NCBI RefSeq assembly: GCF_014873495.1
Contig: NZ_JADBGF010000001.1
Span: 7,316,001-7,380,000 of the forward strand
DNA length: 64,000 nt
DNA from: Streptomyces stelliscabiei
GTDB taxonomy: Bacteria; Actinomycetota; Actinomycetes; Streptomycetales; Streptomycetaceae
Direction: 5' to 3'
The notes beneath the pieces were generated by a model that did not search any database, was not told the DNA's origin, and saw nothing but the letters and a program-made list of their open reading frames with translations. Position 1 is the first letter of the stretch. The number at the start of each line of letters is the position of its first letter. A program made the translations under genes and the position numbers. Positions 19,318-26,859 of this stretch are shown here, one piece after another.

Positions 19318-19533
19318 ATGTTCGAGTACGAACTCCAGCAGATCCGGTCCGCGGAGATGATCCGCGAGGCGGAGCACTACCGCCAGGTACGCGAGGCCCG
19401 CCGCGCCCGCCGCGAGGCCGCACACGACTCCGGGACGGCGGCGAGGTCCGCCTCCGGGGAGGGGGACACGGACGCCGAACGGCCGGTACTCGGAGAACGG
19501 ATACGCCGGCTCCGCTTCCCGCGCGCCGCGTGA
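19318..19533 (+). CDS. small hypothetical basic protein
   Basis: 71-residue protein, function unknown. The first half is a charged helix (MFEYELQQIRSAEMIREAEHYRQVREARRARREAAHD); the rest is Gly/Ser/Asp-rich and ends in RIRRLRFPRAA. No membrane segment. ATG 19318 has AGGGG nine bases upstream. Its stop overlaps an in-frame GTG of the following regulator frame (GTGA at 19530-19533), although I prefer a later start for that regulator. Helical charged proteins of this kind recur in Streptomyces near regulators, but I cannot name a family. Confidence 0.65.
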   Translation: MFEYELQQIRSAEMIREAEHYRQVREARRARREAAHDSGTAARSASGEGDTDAERPVLGERIRRLRFPRAA

Positions 19534-19682
19534 GCGGGCAGCAGCGCCGCGAGGGCGGGAACGCCGACGGAGGCGCGGCCACCGGGCGCAGGAGCCCACA
19601 AGCCGGACGGGCGGCGGACGACCGCCGTCCGGCTCTCGGGGGCCTGCGGATAATCGGTGCCGGAGGGTCCGAGGGTCGTGCG

Positions 19683-22600
19683 ATGCTCGGCGATGTGGAG
19701 ACCAGGTCCGTCAGTCCCGTGTTCGTCGGTCGCGCCGACGAACTGGAGGTGTTGCGCGAGGCATTGACCCGCGCCGGGGAAGGCGCCGCGCGCGCGGCGG
19801 TGAGCGGGGGAGACGGGGGTGACGGGGGCGGGCCGCAGGCGCTGCTGCTCGGCGGTGAGGCCGGGGTGGGCAAGACCCGCCTGGTCGAGGAGTTCGCCGC
19901 CGAGGCCGCGCGCGGGGGCGCGGTCGTCGCGCCCGGCGGCTGCGTCGAGATCGGCGCCGACGGACTGCCCTTCGCCCCCTTCTCCACCGCGCTGCGCGCC
20001 CTGCGCCGCCGGCTGCCCGACGAACTCGCCGCCGCTGCCGCCGGACAGGAGCAGGAACTGGCCCGGCTGCTCCCAGAGTTGGGCGAGACCCCGCGCACAC
20101 GGCACGACGAGGAAGGCACCGCCCGCCTCTTCGAACTCACCGCCCGCCTCCTGGAACGCCTCGCCGCCGACCGCACGATCGTGCTCGTCCTGGAGGACCT
20201 GCACTGGGCCGACGCCTCCACCCGGCACCTCCTCTCCTACCTCCTGCGCACCCTGCGCACCGGCCGCCTCGTCGTCCTCGCCACCTATCGCTCGGACGAC
20301 ATCCACCGACGCCACCCGCTGCGCCCCCTCCTCGCCGAACTCGACCGCCTGCGCACGGTCCGCCGCATCGAACTGCCCCGCTTCAACCGCGCCGAGGTCG
20401 GCCACCAGCTCGCCGGCATCCTCGCCGCCGAACCCGACCCGGACCGCGCCGACGAGATCTTCGAACGCTCCGACGGCAACGCCTTCTTCGTCGAGGAACT
20501 CGCCGCGGCCGCCCACGACGGCGGCGGCTGCCCCGGCCTCACCGACACCCTGCGCGACCTCCTCCTCGTCCGCGTCGAACGCCTCCCCGAGGAGGCCCAG
20601 CGGATCGCCCGCATCGTGGCCGAGGGCGGCTCCACGGTGGAGTACGCCCTGCTCGCGGCCGTCGCCCGGCTCCCCGAGGACGAACTCATCGAAGCCCTGC
20701 GGGCCGCCGTCGGCGCCAACATCCTGCTCGCCGCCCCCGGCGACGACGGCTACCGCTTCCGGCACTCCCTGGTCCGCGAGGCCGTCAGCGACGACCTGCT
20801 GCCCGGCGAACGCTCCCGCCTCAACCGCCGCTACGCCGAGGCCCTGGAAGCCGACCCCGCGCTCGTCCCCGCCGACGGCCGCGCCACCCGCCTGGCCAGC
20901 TACTGGTACCACGCCCACGACGCCGCCAAGGCCCTGCCCGCCGTCCTCGACGCCGCGGCCGAGGCCCGCTCCCGGCACGCCCACGCCGAGCAACTGCGCC
21001 TGCTGGAACGGGCGATGGAGCTGTGGGACGCCGCCCCCGACGCCGTACGGGCCGCACTGCGCCCCGTCGACCACACCGAGGTCTACCCGCCCTGCGGCTG
21101 CGCCCCGGGCACCCACCCCCTGCGCTACCTCGACCTGATGGCCGAGGCCGCCGTCGCCGGACGGCTGTGCGGAGAGCGTGAGCGGGCCCTGAGGATCACC
21201 CGGCGGGCACTCGACCGGCTGGCGGACACGGACAACCCCCTGCGGGCCGCCTGGTTCTGGGTGCAGCGCTCCATGCTGACCGAGGGCCTGGCCCGGGGCG
21301 ACGGCTGGAAGGAACTCGCCACCGCCCAGGAACTGGTCCGCGGCCAGCCCCCGTCCGAGGTGCACGCCGAGGTCCTCTCCCGCGTCGCCTGCTGGTCCAT
21401 GCTCCACGCCCCGGGACCCGAGGCGCTCTCCGACGCCCAGCGCGCCGTCGACTACGCCCGCATGGTCGGCGCCGAGGACATCGAACTCAACGCCCGCCTC
21501 ACCCTCGGCGGCCTGATGGCCGACGCCGGTCACGTCGAGACCGGCATCGACGAGATGAAGGCCGTCCTCCAGCGCTCGCTCGAACGCGGTCCCGCCGCCG
21601 TCGTGGGCCGCGCCCATGTGAACCTCCCGTCCTGTCTGGAAGGCGTCGGCCGCTCACAGGAGGCCGCGCACCTGTTGCGCTCCGGCCTCGACGTCACCCG
21701 GCGCATGGGCCTGCGGGACTCCGAGGCATGGATCTGGGGCAACCTCTCCGAATCGCTGTTCTCCCTCGGCCAGTGGGACGAGGCCACGGAAGCCGCCGTG
21801 CAGGCCGGATGCGCCGGGAACAGCACCAAGAGCCGCGGCGGCAGCGCCCTCTCCCTCGCCGCCCTCGCCCTCGCCCGCGGCGACACCGTCGAAGCCCGGC
21901 GCCAACTGGCCGCCGCCCACAGCTACTTCGGCACACACAACCCCATGCCCCAGAACAACCTGCCGCTGTCCAGCCTCACCCTCGGCATCGCCGTCGCCGA
22001 AGGCCGCCTCCCGGAGGCCCGCGCCGAACTGGCCCGCGTCCTCGACACCGGCTTCCCCGTCGGCACCCAGCGCTACGCCTGGCCCCTGCTGCTCACCGCC
22101 GCCACCGCCGAGGCCGATGCCCGCGCCCTGCCGGCCGCCGGACCCGGCCGCGCCGAGACACTCGACCGGATCCTCACCGTGGTCAGGAAGCTCACCACCG
22201 GCGCACCGCTCTGGCACGCCCACGACCACTGGGTCCGCGCCGAACTCCAGCGCGCCGAGGGTCTGACGGATCCCGACACGTGGTCCGACGTCGTCACCGC
22301 CTTCGAGCCCCTGGAGCGGCCCTACGACCTCGCCCGCGTCCGGCACCGTCTCGCCGAGGCGCTGCTGGCCCACGGCGCGGACGACGAGGCCCGGGACCGC
22401 GCGACGGAGCTGCTGCGGCTGGCCGCCGCCGTCGCCGACCACCTCGGCGCCCGCCCGCTCGGCGACGAGGTCGCCCTCCTCGCCCGCCGCGCCCGCCTCA
22501 CCCTGAGCCGCGCCCCCGAACCGGCTCTGGCCCCCGCCGACCCCGTCACCGCGCTCGGCCTCACCGGGCGTGAACACGACGTCCTGTGCCTGGTGGCCGT

Positions 22601-22778
22601 CGGCCGCACCAACCGCCAGATCGCCGAGGAACTCTTCATCTCCCCGAAGACGGCCAGCGTCCACGTCTCCAACATCCTCGCCAAGCTGGGCGTCTCGGGC
22701 CGTGGCGAGGCGGCGGCGGTGGCCCATCGGGTGGGGTTGTCCCCGGCGGGGTCCGGGGAACGGCTGGCAGCGGGATGA
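19683..22778 (+). CDS. large ATP-binding LuxR-family transcriptional regulator (LAL type)
   Basis: 1031-residue regulator. The N-terminal ATPase has Walker A GGEAGVGKTRLVEEF near residue 60 and Walker B VLVLEDLHWADAST near 175. A long helical, TPR-like middle follows. The C-terminal LuxR DNA-binding domain (from about LTGREHDVLCLVAVGRTNRQIAEELF) ends in KTASVHVSNILAKLGVSGRGEA. Such proteins activate transcription in response to an inducer sensed by the middle part. ATG 19683 matches the start of the homologous protein at 35828 (both begin just before FVGR) and follows GAGGG; GTG 19530, overlapping the previous stop, is an alternative. The target genes are unknown. Confidence 0.9.
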   Translation: MLGDVETRSVSPVFVGRADELEVLREALTRAGEGAARAAVSGGDGGDGGGPQALLLGGEAGVGKTRLVEEFAAEAARGGAVVAPGGCVEIGADGLPFAPFSTALRALRRRLPDELAAAAAGQEQELARLLPELGETPRTRHDEEGTARLFELTARLLERLAADRTIVLVLEDLHWADASTRHLLSYLLRTLRTGRLVVLATYRSDDIHRRHPLRPLLAELDRLRTVRRIELPRFNRAEVGHQLAGILAAEPDPDRADEIFERSDGNAFFVEELAAAAHDGGGCPGLTDTLRDLLLVRVERLPEEAQRIARIVAEGGSTVEYALLAAVARLPEDELIEALRAAVGANILLAAPGDDGYRFRHSLVREAVSDDLLPGERSRLNRRYAEALEADPALVPADGRATRLASYWYHAHDAAKALPAVLDAAAEARSRHAHAEQLRLLERAMELWDAAPDAVRAALRPVDHTEVYPPCGCAPGTHPLRYLDLMAEAAVAGRLCGERERALRITRRALDRLADTDNPLRAAWFWVQRSMLTEGLARGDGWKELATAQELVRGQPPSEVHAEVLSRVACWSMLHAPGPEALSDAQRAVDYARMVGAEDIELNARLTLGGLMADAGHVETGIDEMKAVLQRSLERGPAAVVGRAHVNLPSCLEGVGRSQEAAHLLRSGLDVTRRMGLRDSEAWIWGNLSESLFSLGQWDEATEAAVQAGCAGNSTKSRGGSALSLAALALARGDTVEARRQLAAAHSYFGTHNPMPQNNLPLSSLTLGIAVAEGRLPEARAELARVLDTGFPVGTQRYAWPLLLTAATAEADARALPAAGPGRAETLDRILTVVRKLTTGAPLWHAHDHWVRAELQRAEGLTDPDTWSDVVTAFEPLERPYDLARVRHRLAEALLAHGADDEARDRATELLRLAAAVADHLGARPLGDEVALLARRARLTLSRAPEPALAPADPVTALGLTGREHDVLCLVAVGRTNRQIAEELFISPKTASVHVSNILAKLGVSGRGEAAAVAHRVGLSPAGSGERLAAG

Positions 22779-22860
22779 TGGAAGGCAGGACCGCCGAGGC
22801 TCCGTCGCACGACAGGGACCGACCGCCCGCCGCCTCGCGGCCCCCGGGGGAGGGAGCACC

Positions 22861-23064
22861 GTGTTCAACGCCTTCGAGGAACTCTTCGCACCTGGCCGCA
22901 AGCACACGCGGGACGAGGAGAACCGGCTGGCACTGACCCGCGAGGACGTCGGGGACAACGACCCGGGACGCGGACCGATAGACCTCGCGTCCGGGAAGGT
23001 CGTCGTACGCCCGCCCGAGCCGGTCGAGGAGGAGGCCGGGACGGACCGGGAGGACGAGGAGTAG
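22861..23064 (+). CDS. small conserved hypothetical protein (DUF6191-like)
   Basis: 67-residue acidic protein starting VFNAFEELFAPGRKHTRDEENRLALTREDV and continuing GRGPIDLASGKVVVRPPEP, then a run of Glu/Asp. The pattern resembles a short actinobacterial family I associate, from memory, with DUF6191. GTG 22861 has a clear GGGGAGGGAG ribosome site. It lies 82 bp after the LuxR-type regulator on the same strand and converges with the sugar dehydrogenase gene, whose stop is 9 bp away. Function unknown. Confidence 0.75.
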   Translation: MFNAFEELFAPGRKHTRDEENRLALTREDVGDNDPGRGPIDLASGKVVVRPPEPVEEEAGTDREDEE

Positions 23065-23072
23065 GCGGCGGG

Positions 23073-24239
23073 TCACTTCACCCGCAGCTCCAGGATCTTG
23101 TCGTCGCCGTCCTGCGGGGATCCCCGGCCGTCCGTCTCACTGGTCACCAGCCACAGCCTGTCACCACCGGCGGAGACGACCGTGCGGAGGCGTCCGTGGT
23201 CGCCCTCCAGGAACGCCTGGGGGGCGGCGGCCGTCTTCGTGCCGTCGAGGGGGACGCGCCACAGCCGCCGGCCCTTCAGCCCCGCCATCCAGACCGAGCC
23301 CTCCGCTATGGCGATACCGCTCGGGGAGGCCTCGTCCGTACGCCACACGGCCACCGGGTCGACGTAACCGGACTTGCCGCCCTTGCCCTCCACCTCCGGC
23401 CAGCCGTAGTTCCCGCCCGGCCGGATCTGGTTCAGCTCGTCCCAGGTGTTCTGGCCGAACTCCGAGGCCCACAGGCGCTGCTTGGCGTCCCACGCCAGGC
23501 CCTGGACGTTGCGATGGCCGTACGAGTACACGACCGAGTCGTCGAAGGGGTTGCCCGGGGCCGGCAGGCCCTCCGGGGTCATGCGGAGGATCTTGCCGCC
23601 GAGGGAGTCCTTGTCCTGGGCCAGGGGGCCCTCGTACCGCTCGCCGGTGCTCGCGTACAGCATCTGGTCCGGGCCGAAGGCGAGACGGCCGCCGTTGTGG
23701 TTCGTGCCCTTGGGGATGCCCCGGAGGATGGTGTCGGGGGCGCCGAGCTGCTCGCCCGCCGGCTTCTCGGGGTCGTACAGCATCCGCACGATCCTGTTGT
23801 CGGACGCCGAGGTGAAGTACGCGTAGATCATGTGGTCCGAGGCGTACTCCGGGGAGACCGCGAGGCCCAGGAGGCCGCCCTCGCCGGCCGGGGCCACGCC
23901 GGGGACCTCCCCGAGCACGGTCTTCTCGCCCGACTCCTCGTCGATCCTGCTGATCGTGGCATCGTCGCGGGAGGACACGAGGAGCCCGCCCTCGGGCAGG
24001 GGCGCGAGGCCCCAGGGGGTGTCGAGGTCCTCGGTGACGGTGCGCACCACCTTCACCGAGCCCTTGGCGGGGGGCGCCGTGTCCGCCGCCCGCTCGGGCG
24101 GAGGCGACTCGGCACTGCTGCTGCTCGGGGGTGAGCTGCCGGCCGTGTCCTTCTTCTCCCCGTCGTCGGAGGAGCAGCCGGTCGTCACCAGGAGAACGGC
24201 TGCGGCCAACGCGGCCGTCATCACTCGACGTTGCACCAT
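23073..24239 (-). CDS. PQQ-dependent sugar dehydrogenase (GSDH family) lipoprotein
   Basis: Secreted six-bladed beta-propeller of the glucose/sorbosone dehydrogenase family, 388 residues. The N-terminus is a lipoprotein signal with LLVTTGC as lipobox, then a Ser/Pro-rich linker. Family blocks: DTPWGLAPLPEGGLLVSSRD, GEGGLLGLAVSPEYASDHMIYAYFTS, NHNGGRLAFGPDQMLYASTGE, YGHRNVQGLAWDAKQRLWASEFG and GGNYGWPEVEGKGG. The His and Arg used in catalysis by soluble glucose dehydrogenase fall in these blocks. ATG 24239 is preferred over the adjoining GTG 24242 because GAAGGGACC is then well spaced. Substrate and cofactor need biochemical proof. Confidence 0.9.
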   Translation of the reverse strand: MVQRRVMTAALAAAVLLVTTGCSSDDGEKKDTAGSSPPSSSSAESPPPERAADTAPPAKGSVKVVRTVTEDLDTPWGLAPLPEGGLLVSSRDDATISRIDEESGEKTVLGEVPGVAPAGEGGLLGLAVSPEYASDHMIYAYFTSASDNRIVRMLYDPEKPAGEQLGAPDTILRGIPKGTNHNGGRLAFGPDQMLYASTGERYEGPLAQDKDSLGGKILRMTPEGLPAPGNPFDDSVVYSYGHRNVQGLAWDAKQRLWASEFGQNTWDELNQIRPGGNYGWPEVEGKGGKSGYVDPVAVWRTDEASPSGIAIAEGSVWMAGLKGRRLWRVPLDGTKTAAAPQAFLEGDHGRLRTVVSAGGDRLWLVTSETDGRGSPQDGDDKILELRVK

Positions 24240-24340
24240 CACGGTCCCTTCGGCGTGGAGCTTCTACCTGTCTTACACCGCGAGTGCCCCACAGGTTCCG
24301 CCTCCGCCCGATCAAGCAGATATTTCGCACGCCGCGCCGC

Positions 24341-24367
24341 GCCGGGCACCGCGGTGCACCGCCCGGC
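24341..24367 (-). terminator. hairpin between the aldo/keto reductase and sugar dehydrogenase genes
   Basis: GCCGGGC (24341-24347) pairs with GCCCGGC (24361-24367); the loop contains the palindrome GCACCGCGGTGC. It lies just downstream of the leftward aldo/keto reductase and could end that transcript before the sugar dehydrogenase promoter. Confidence 0.4.
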
Positions 24368-24387
24368 ACACGGGCCGCCGCGTCCCC

Positions 24388-25386
24388 TCAGTCCCAGGAT
24401 CCCCGGGCCGGAGGAAGGGCCGCCACCTCCGCCAGATCCGCGGCCGTGAGGCGCAGGGCGTGGGCGGCCGCGTTCTCCGTGGCCCACCGGGCCTGCTTGG
24501 TGCCCGGCACCGGCACCACGTGCGGGCCGAGGGACAGGATCCAGGCGAGGGCGACCTGGGCCGGGGTCACCTCCGCCCCGTGGCGGGCCGCGACGCGGCG
24601 CAGGCCGACGACCAGCGGCTGGTTGGCGGCCATCATGTCCGCGGTGAAACGGGGATGACGGGCGCGGAGGTCGTCGCGCTCGAAGCCCCCGCCGGGCGTC
24701 AGGGTGCCCGTGAGGAAACCGTTCCCCAGGGGCATGGCGGCGAGGAAGCCGATGCCACGGGCCACGCACCACGGAAGAAGGGAGTCCAGTGCCTCCCGCG
24801 ACCAGACCGACAGCTCCGCCTGCACGGCGCTCACCGGGAAGATCTGCTGGACCCGCCGGAGCTGGCGGAGCGTGGTGTCGTACACGCCCGCGCCCGGCCG
24901 GCGCCCCGCCCGCGCGCCCACCGCGCACAGACCCAACGCCCTGACCTTCCCGGCCTGCACGAGTTCCGCCATGGCACCCCACGTCTCCTCCACGGGAACC
25001 TCGGGGTCCGCCCGGTGGAGCTGGTAGAGATCGATGACGTCGGTCTGGAGCCGGCGCAACGAGGCGTCGCAGGCACGCCTCACATAGCCGGGGCGTCCGT
25101 TGGCCACGATGTGCTGCTCACCCACCAGCAGACCCACCTTGGTGGAGACGAAGGCCTCCGCACGGCGTTCCCTCAGCACCCGGCCCACCAGCAGCTCGTT
25201 GGTGAAGGGGCCGTACATGTCGGCGGTGTCCAGCAGTGTGGTGCCGAGGTCGAGCGCCCGGTGCACCGTCCGCATCGACTCGTCGCCCCGTTGGCGCGAC
25301 CCGGTGTACGCCCAGCTCATCGGCATGCACCCGAGTCCTACGGCCCCCACCTCGAGCGTCGCCGCGCCGATCGTCCTGCGCTCCAC
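24388..25386 (-). CDS. aldo/keto reductase
   Basis: NADPH-dependent oxidoreductase of the AKR superfamily, 332 residues, close to the yeast YakC / general stress type. Catalytic residues by family: Asp in LLDTADMYGPFTNELLVG with the neighbouring Tyr, Lys in EAFVSTKVGL and His in YQLHRADP. The C-terminal cofactor motif is VPVPGTKQARWATENAAA. GTG 25386 is supported by GGAGGG about ten bases upstream; the frame is open further but without coding character. It diverges from the 2-hydroxyacid dehydrogenase with a 76-bp shared promoter region. Substrate unknown. Confidence 0.9.
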   Translation of the reverse strand: MERRTIGAATLEVGAVGLGCMPMSWAYTGSRQRGDESMRTVHRALDLGTTLLDTADMYGPFTNELLVGRVLRERRAEAFVSTKVGLLVGEQHIVANGRPGYVRRACDASLRRLQTDVIDLYQLHRADPEVPVEETWGAMAELVQAGKVRALGLCAVGARAGRRPGAGVYDTTLRQLRRVQQIFPVSAVQAELSVWSREALDSLLPWCVARGIGFLAAMPLGNGFLTGTLTPGGGFERDDLRARHPRFTADMMAANQPLVVGLRRVAARHGAEVTPAQVALAWILSLGPHVVPVPGTKQARWATENAAAHALRLTAADLAEVAALPPARGSWD

Positions 25387-25462
25387 CTGGTCGTGACCCT
25401 CCCTCTCCCGAACCCCCAACCTAACCTCTGCCGTACCGGGTACCTGACATAGCCTCCGGAGC

Positions 25463-26464
25463 ATGACTGCTGACGCGACTGGCGACCCGACCGCGGGCGT
25501 GACCGGCGATGTGTGGCTCTCCATCCCGCCGGACGAGATCGAGGGGCTCCCCAAGGGTCCCCGCTACCTTTTCTGGGACGGGGGCGACGACGGCACGGAG
25601 CCGTTCCCGGGCGACCCCGCGGACTGCGTCCTGTACGTGGTGCCCTACATGAAGCGCCGTCCGAGGAGCGTGAACCCGCTGGAGTCCATGCGCCATCTGC
25701 GGGTCGTCCAGACGCTCACGGCGGGTGTCGACGACGTCCTGGCCCGGATGTCCGTGCTCCCGCCCGGGGTCCAGCTCTGCAACGCGCGCGGGGTGCACGA
25801 GGCCAGCACGGCCGAACTCGCGCTCACCCTGACCCTCGCCTCGCTGCGCGGCGTCCCCGACTTCGTCCGTGACCAGCAACAGGAGCGCTGGCAGGGCGAC
25901 TTCCGTCCCGCGCTCGCCGACAGGTCCGTCCTGATCGTCGGTTACGGCGCGATCGGTGCCGCCATCGAGGACCGGCTCGTGCCCTTCGAGGTGGCGCGGG
26001 TGGCGCGCGTCGCGCGCTCTGAGCGCACCACGGCGCGCGGACCGGTGCACTCGTTCACCGACCTGCCCTCCCTGCTGCCGACGGCGGATGTCGTGATCCT
26101 GTCCACTCCTCTCACGGAACAGACGAGAAAGCTGGTCGACGCCGACTTCCTGGCCCGTATGAAGAACGGGGCCCTCTTGGTGAATGTTGCCCGCGGAGGC
26201 GTCGTCGACACCAAGGCGCTGCTCGCGGAACTGGACGCCGGGCGCATCACCGCGGCCCTCGACGTCACCGACCCCGAGCCGCTGCCGCCCGGGCACCCGC
26301 TCTGGCGCGCGCCCGGGGTGCTCATCAGTCCGCACGTCGGCGGCCCCACGTCGGCCTTCCTGCCGCGTGCCAAAAGGTTGCTGGTGGACCAGTTGGGGCG
26401 ATTCGTGAACCGGGAGCCTCTGCGCAACGTGGTCTTTACGACGGGCGGGACGGACGACGTGTAG
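25463..26464 (+). CDS. D-isomer-specific 2-hydroxyacid dehydrogenase
   Basis: NAD(P)-dependent dehydrogenase, 333 residues. The catalytic domain has the motif QTLTAGVDDVL; the cofactor motif is VGYGAIGAAIEDRL; NVARGGVVDTKALLAEL and DVTDPEPLPPGHPLWRAPGVLISPHVGG carry the conserved Arg, Glu and catalytic His. The actual 2-hydroxy acid (glyoxylate, phosphoglycerate, lactate) cannot be told, but the distant serA at 34 kb makes phosphoglycerate unlikely. ATG 25463 opens the frame opposite the aldo/keto reductase. Confidence 0.92.
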   Translation: MTADATGDPTAGVTGDVWLSIPPDEIEGLPKGPRYLFWDGGDDGTEPFPGDPADCVLYVVPYMKRRPRSVNPLESMRHLRVVQTLTAGVDDVLARMSVLPPGVQLCNARGVHEASTAELALTLTLASLRGVPDFVRDQQQERWQGDFRPALADRSVLIVGYGAIGAAIEDRLVPFEVARVARVARSERTTARGPVHSFTDLPSLLPTADVVILSTPLTEQTRKLVDADFLARMKNGALLVNVARGGVVDTKALLAELDAGRITAALDVTDPEPLPPGHPLWRAPGVLISPHVGGPTSAFLPRAKRLLVDQLGRFVNREPLRNVVFTTGGTDDV

Positions 26465-26513
26465 TCCACTTCGGGCACCCTCCGCGTTCCTTCGGAAGCG
26501 GACCGTGCTCGTG

Positions 26514-26542
26514 TTGCCAGAGATGGTCACTGAGCGTAGAGG
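26514..26542 (+). promoter_or_regulatory. candidate promoter upstream of the PAS-GGDEF gene
   Basis: TTGCCA (26514-26519), 17-base spacer, TAGAGG (26537-26542). This fits a Streptomyces housekeeping promoter and would start transcription near 26549, giving a leader of about 100 bases to the small ORF at 26650 and about 300 to the GGDEF gene. Confidence 0.4.
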
Positions 26543-26649
26543 AACTATGTCCCTGAGTGACGAGACTGGTGTATCGTCCCGACAGGGGCTGCGCCGCGCA
26601 CCGTTCGGCGCCGGGGACGAACTTGAGACAGCGAGGGGGGCGACGGGCG

Positions 26650-26859
26650 ATGCACGGCCTATGGACGAACGATCCGACGCGGCGGAGCCGCCGACGACGG
26701 CCCTGGCGAGCTGCGACGCGGAGGCACCCGCACGGGAGCCACGGCGGCCACAGCGGTCAAGGTCATCACCGCGGGCACGGCAACCGCAGAAAGCACACCC
26801 ACCCCGCACGCCGGGACCAGCAGGGCAGGGGAGTGGCGCTCACCGGGGAGACCCCGTGA
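26650..26859 (+). CDS. candidate His/Arg-rich small ORF overlapping the PAS-GGDEF start
   Basis: 69-codon frame, very basic and His-rich (HPHGSHGGHSGQGHHRGHGN in the middle). ATG 26650 is preceded by GAGGGGGGC at reasonable distance. Its stop overlaps GTG 26856 of the next gene as GTGA, the usual sign of coupling. By hand count about 81 percent of third positions here are G/C, against about 69 percent when 26547-26855 is read in the long frame of the GGDEF gene; this favours the small frame, though both are below typical Streptomyces genes. No family recognised. It may instead be a leader region. Confidence 0.4.
   Translation: MHGLWTNDPTRRSRRRRPWRAATRRHPHGSHGGHSGQGHHRGHGNRRKHTHPARRDQQGRGVALTGETP

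Noticed and set aside
19530..19682. GTG 19530 as the start of the first large LuxR-type regulator
   Set aside because: The GTGA overlap is attractive, but the 51 extra residues are low complexity and the homologue at 35828 begins where ATG 19683 does. Kept only as an alternative.
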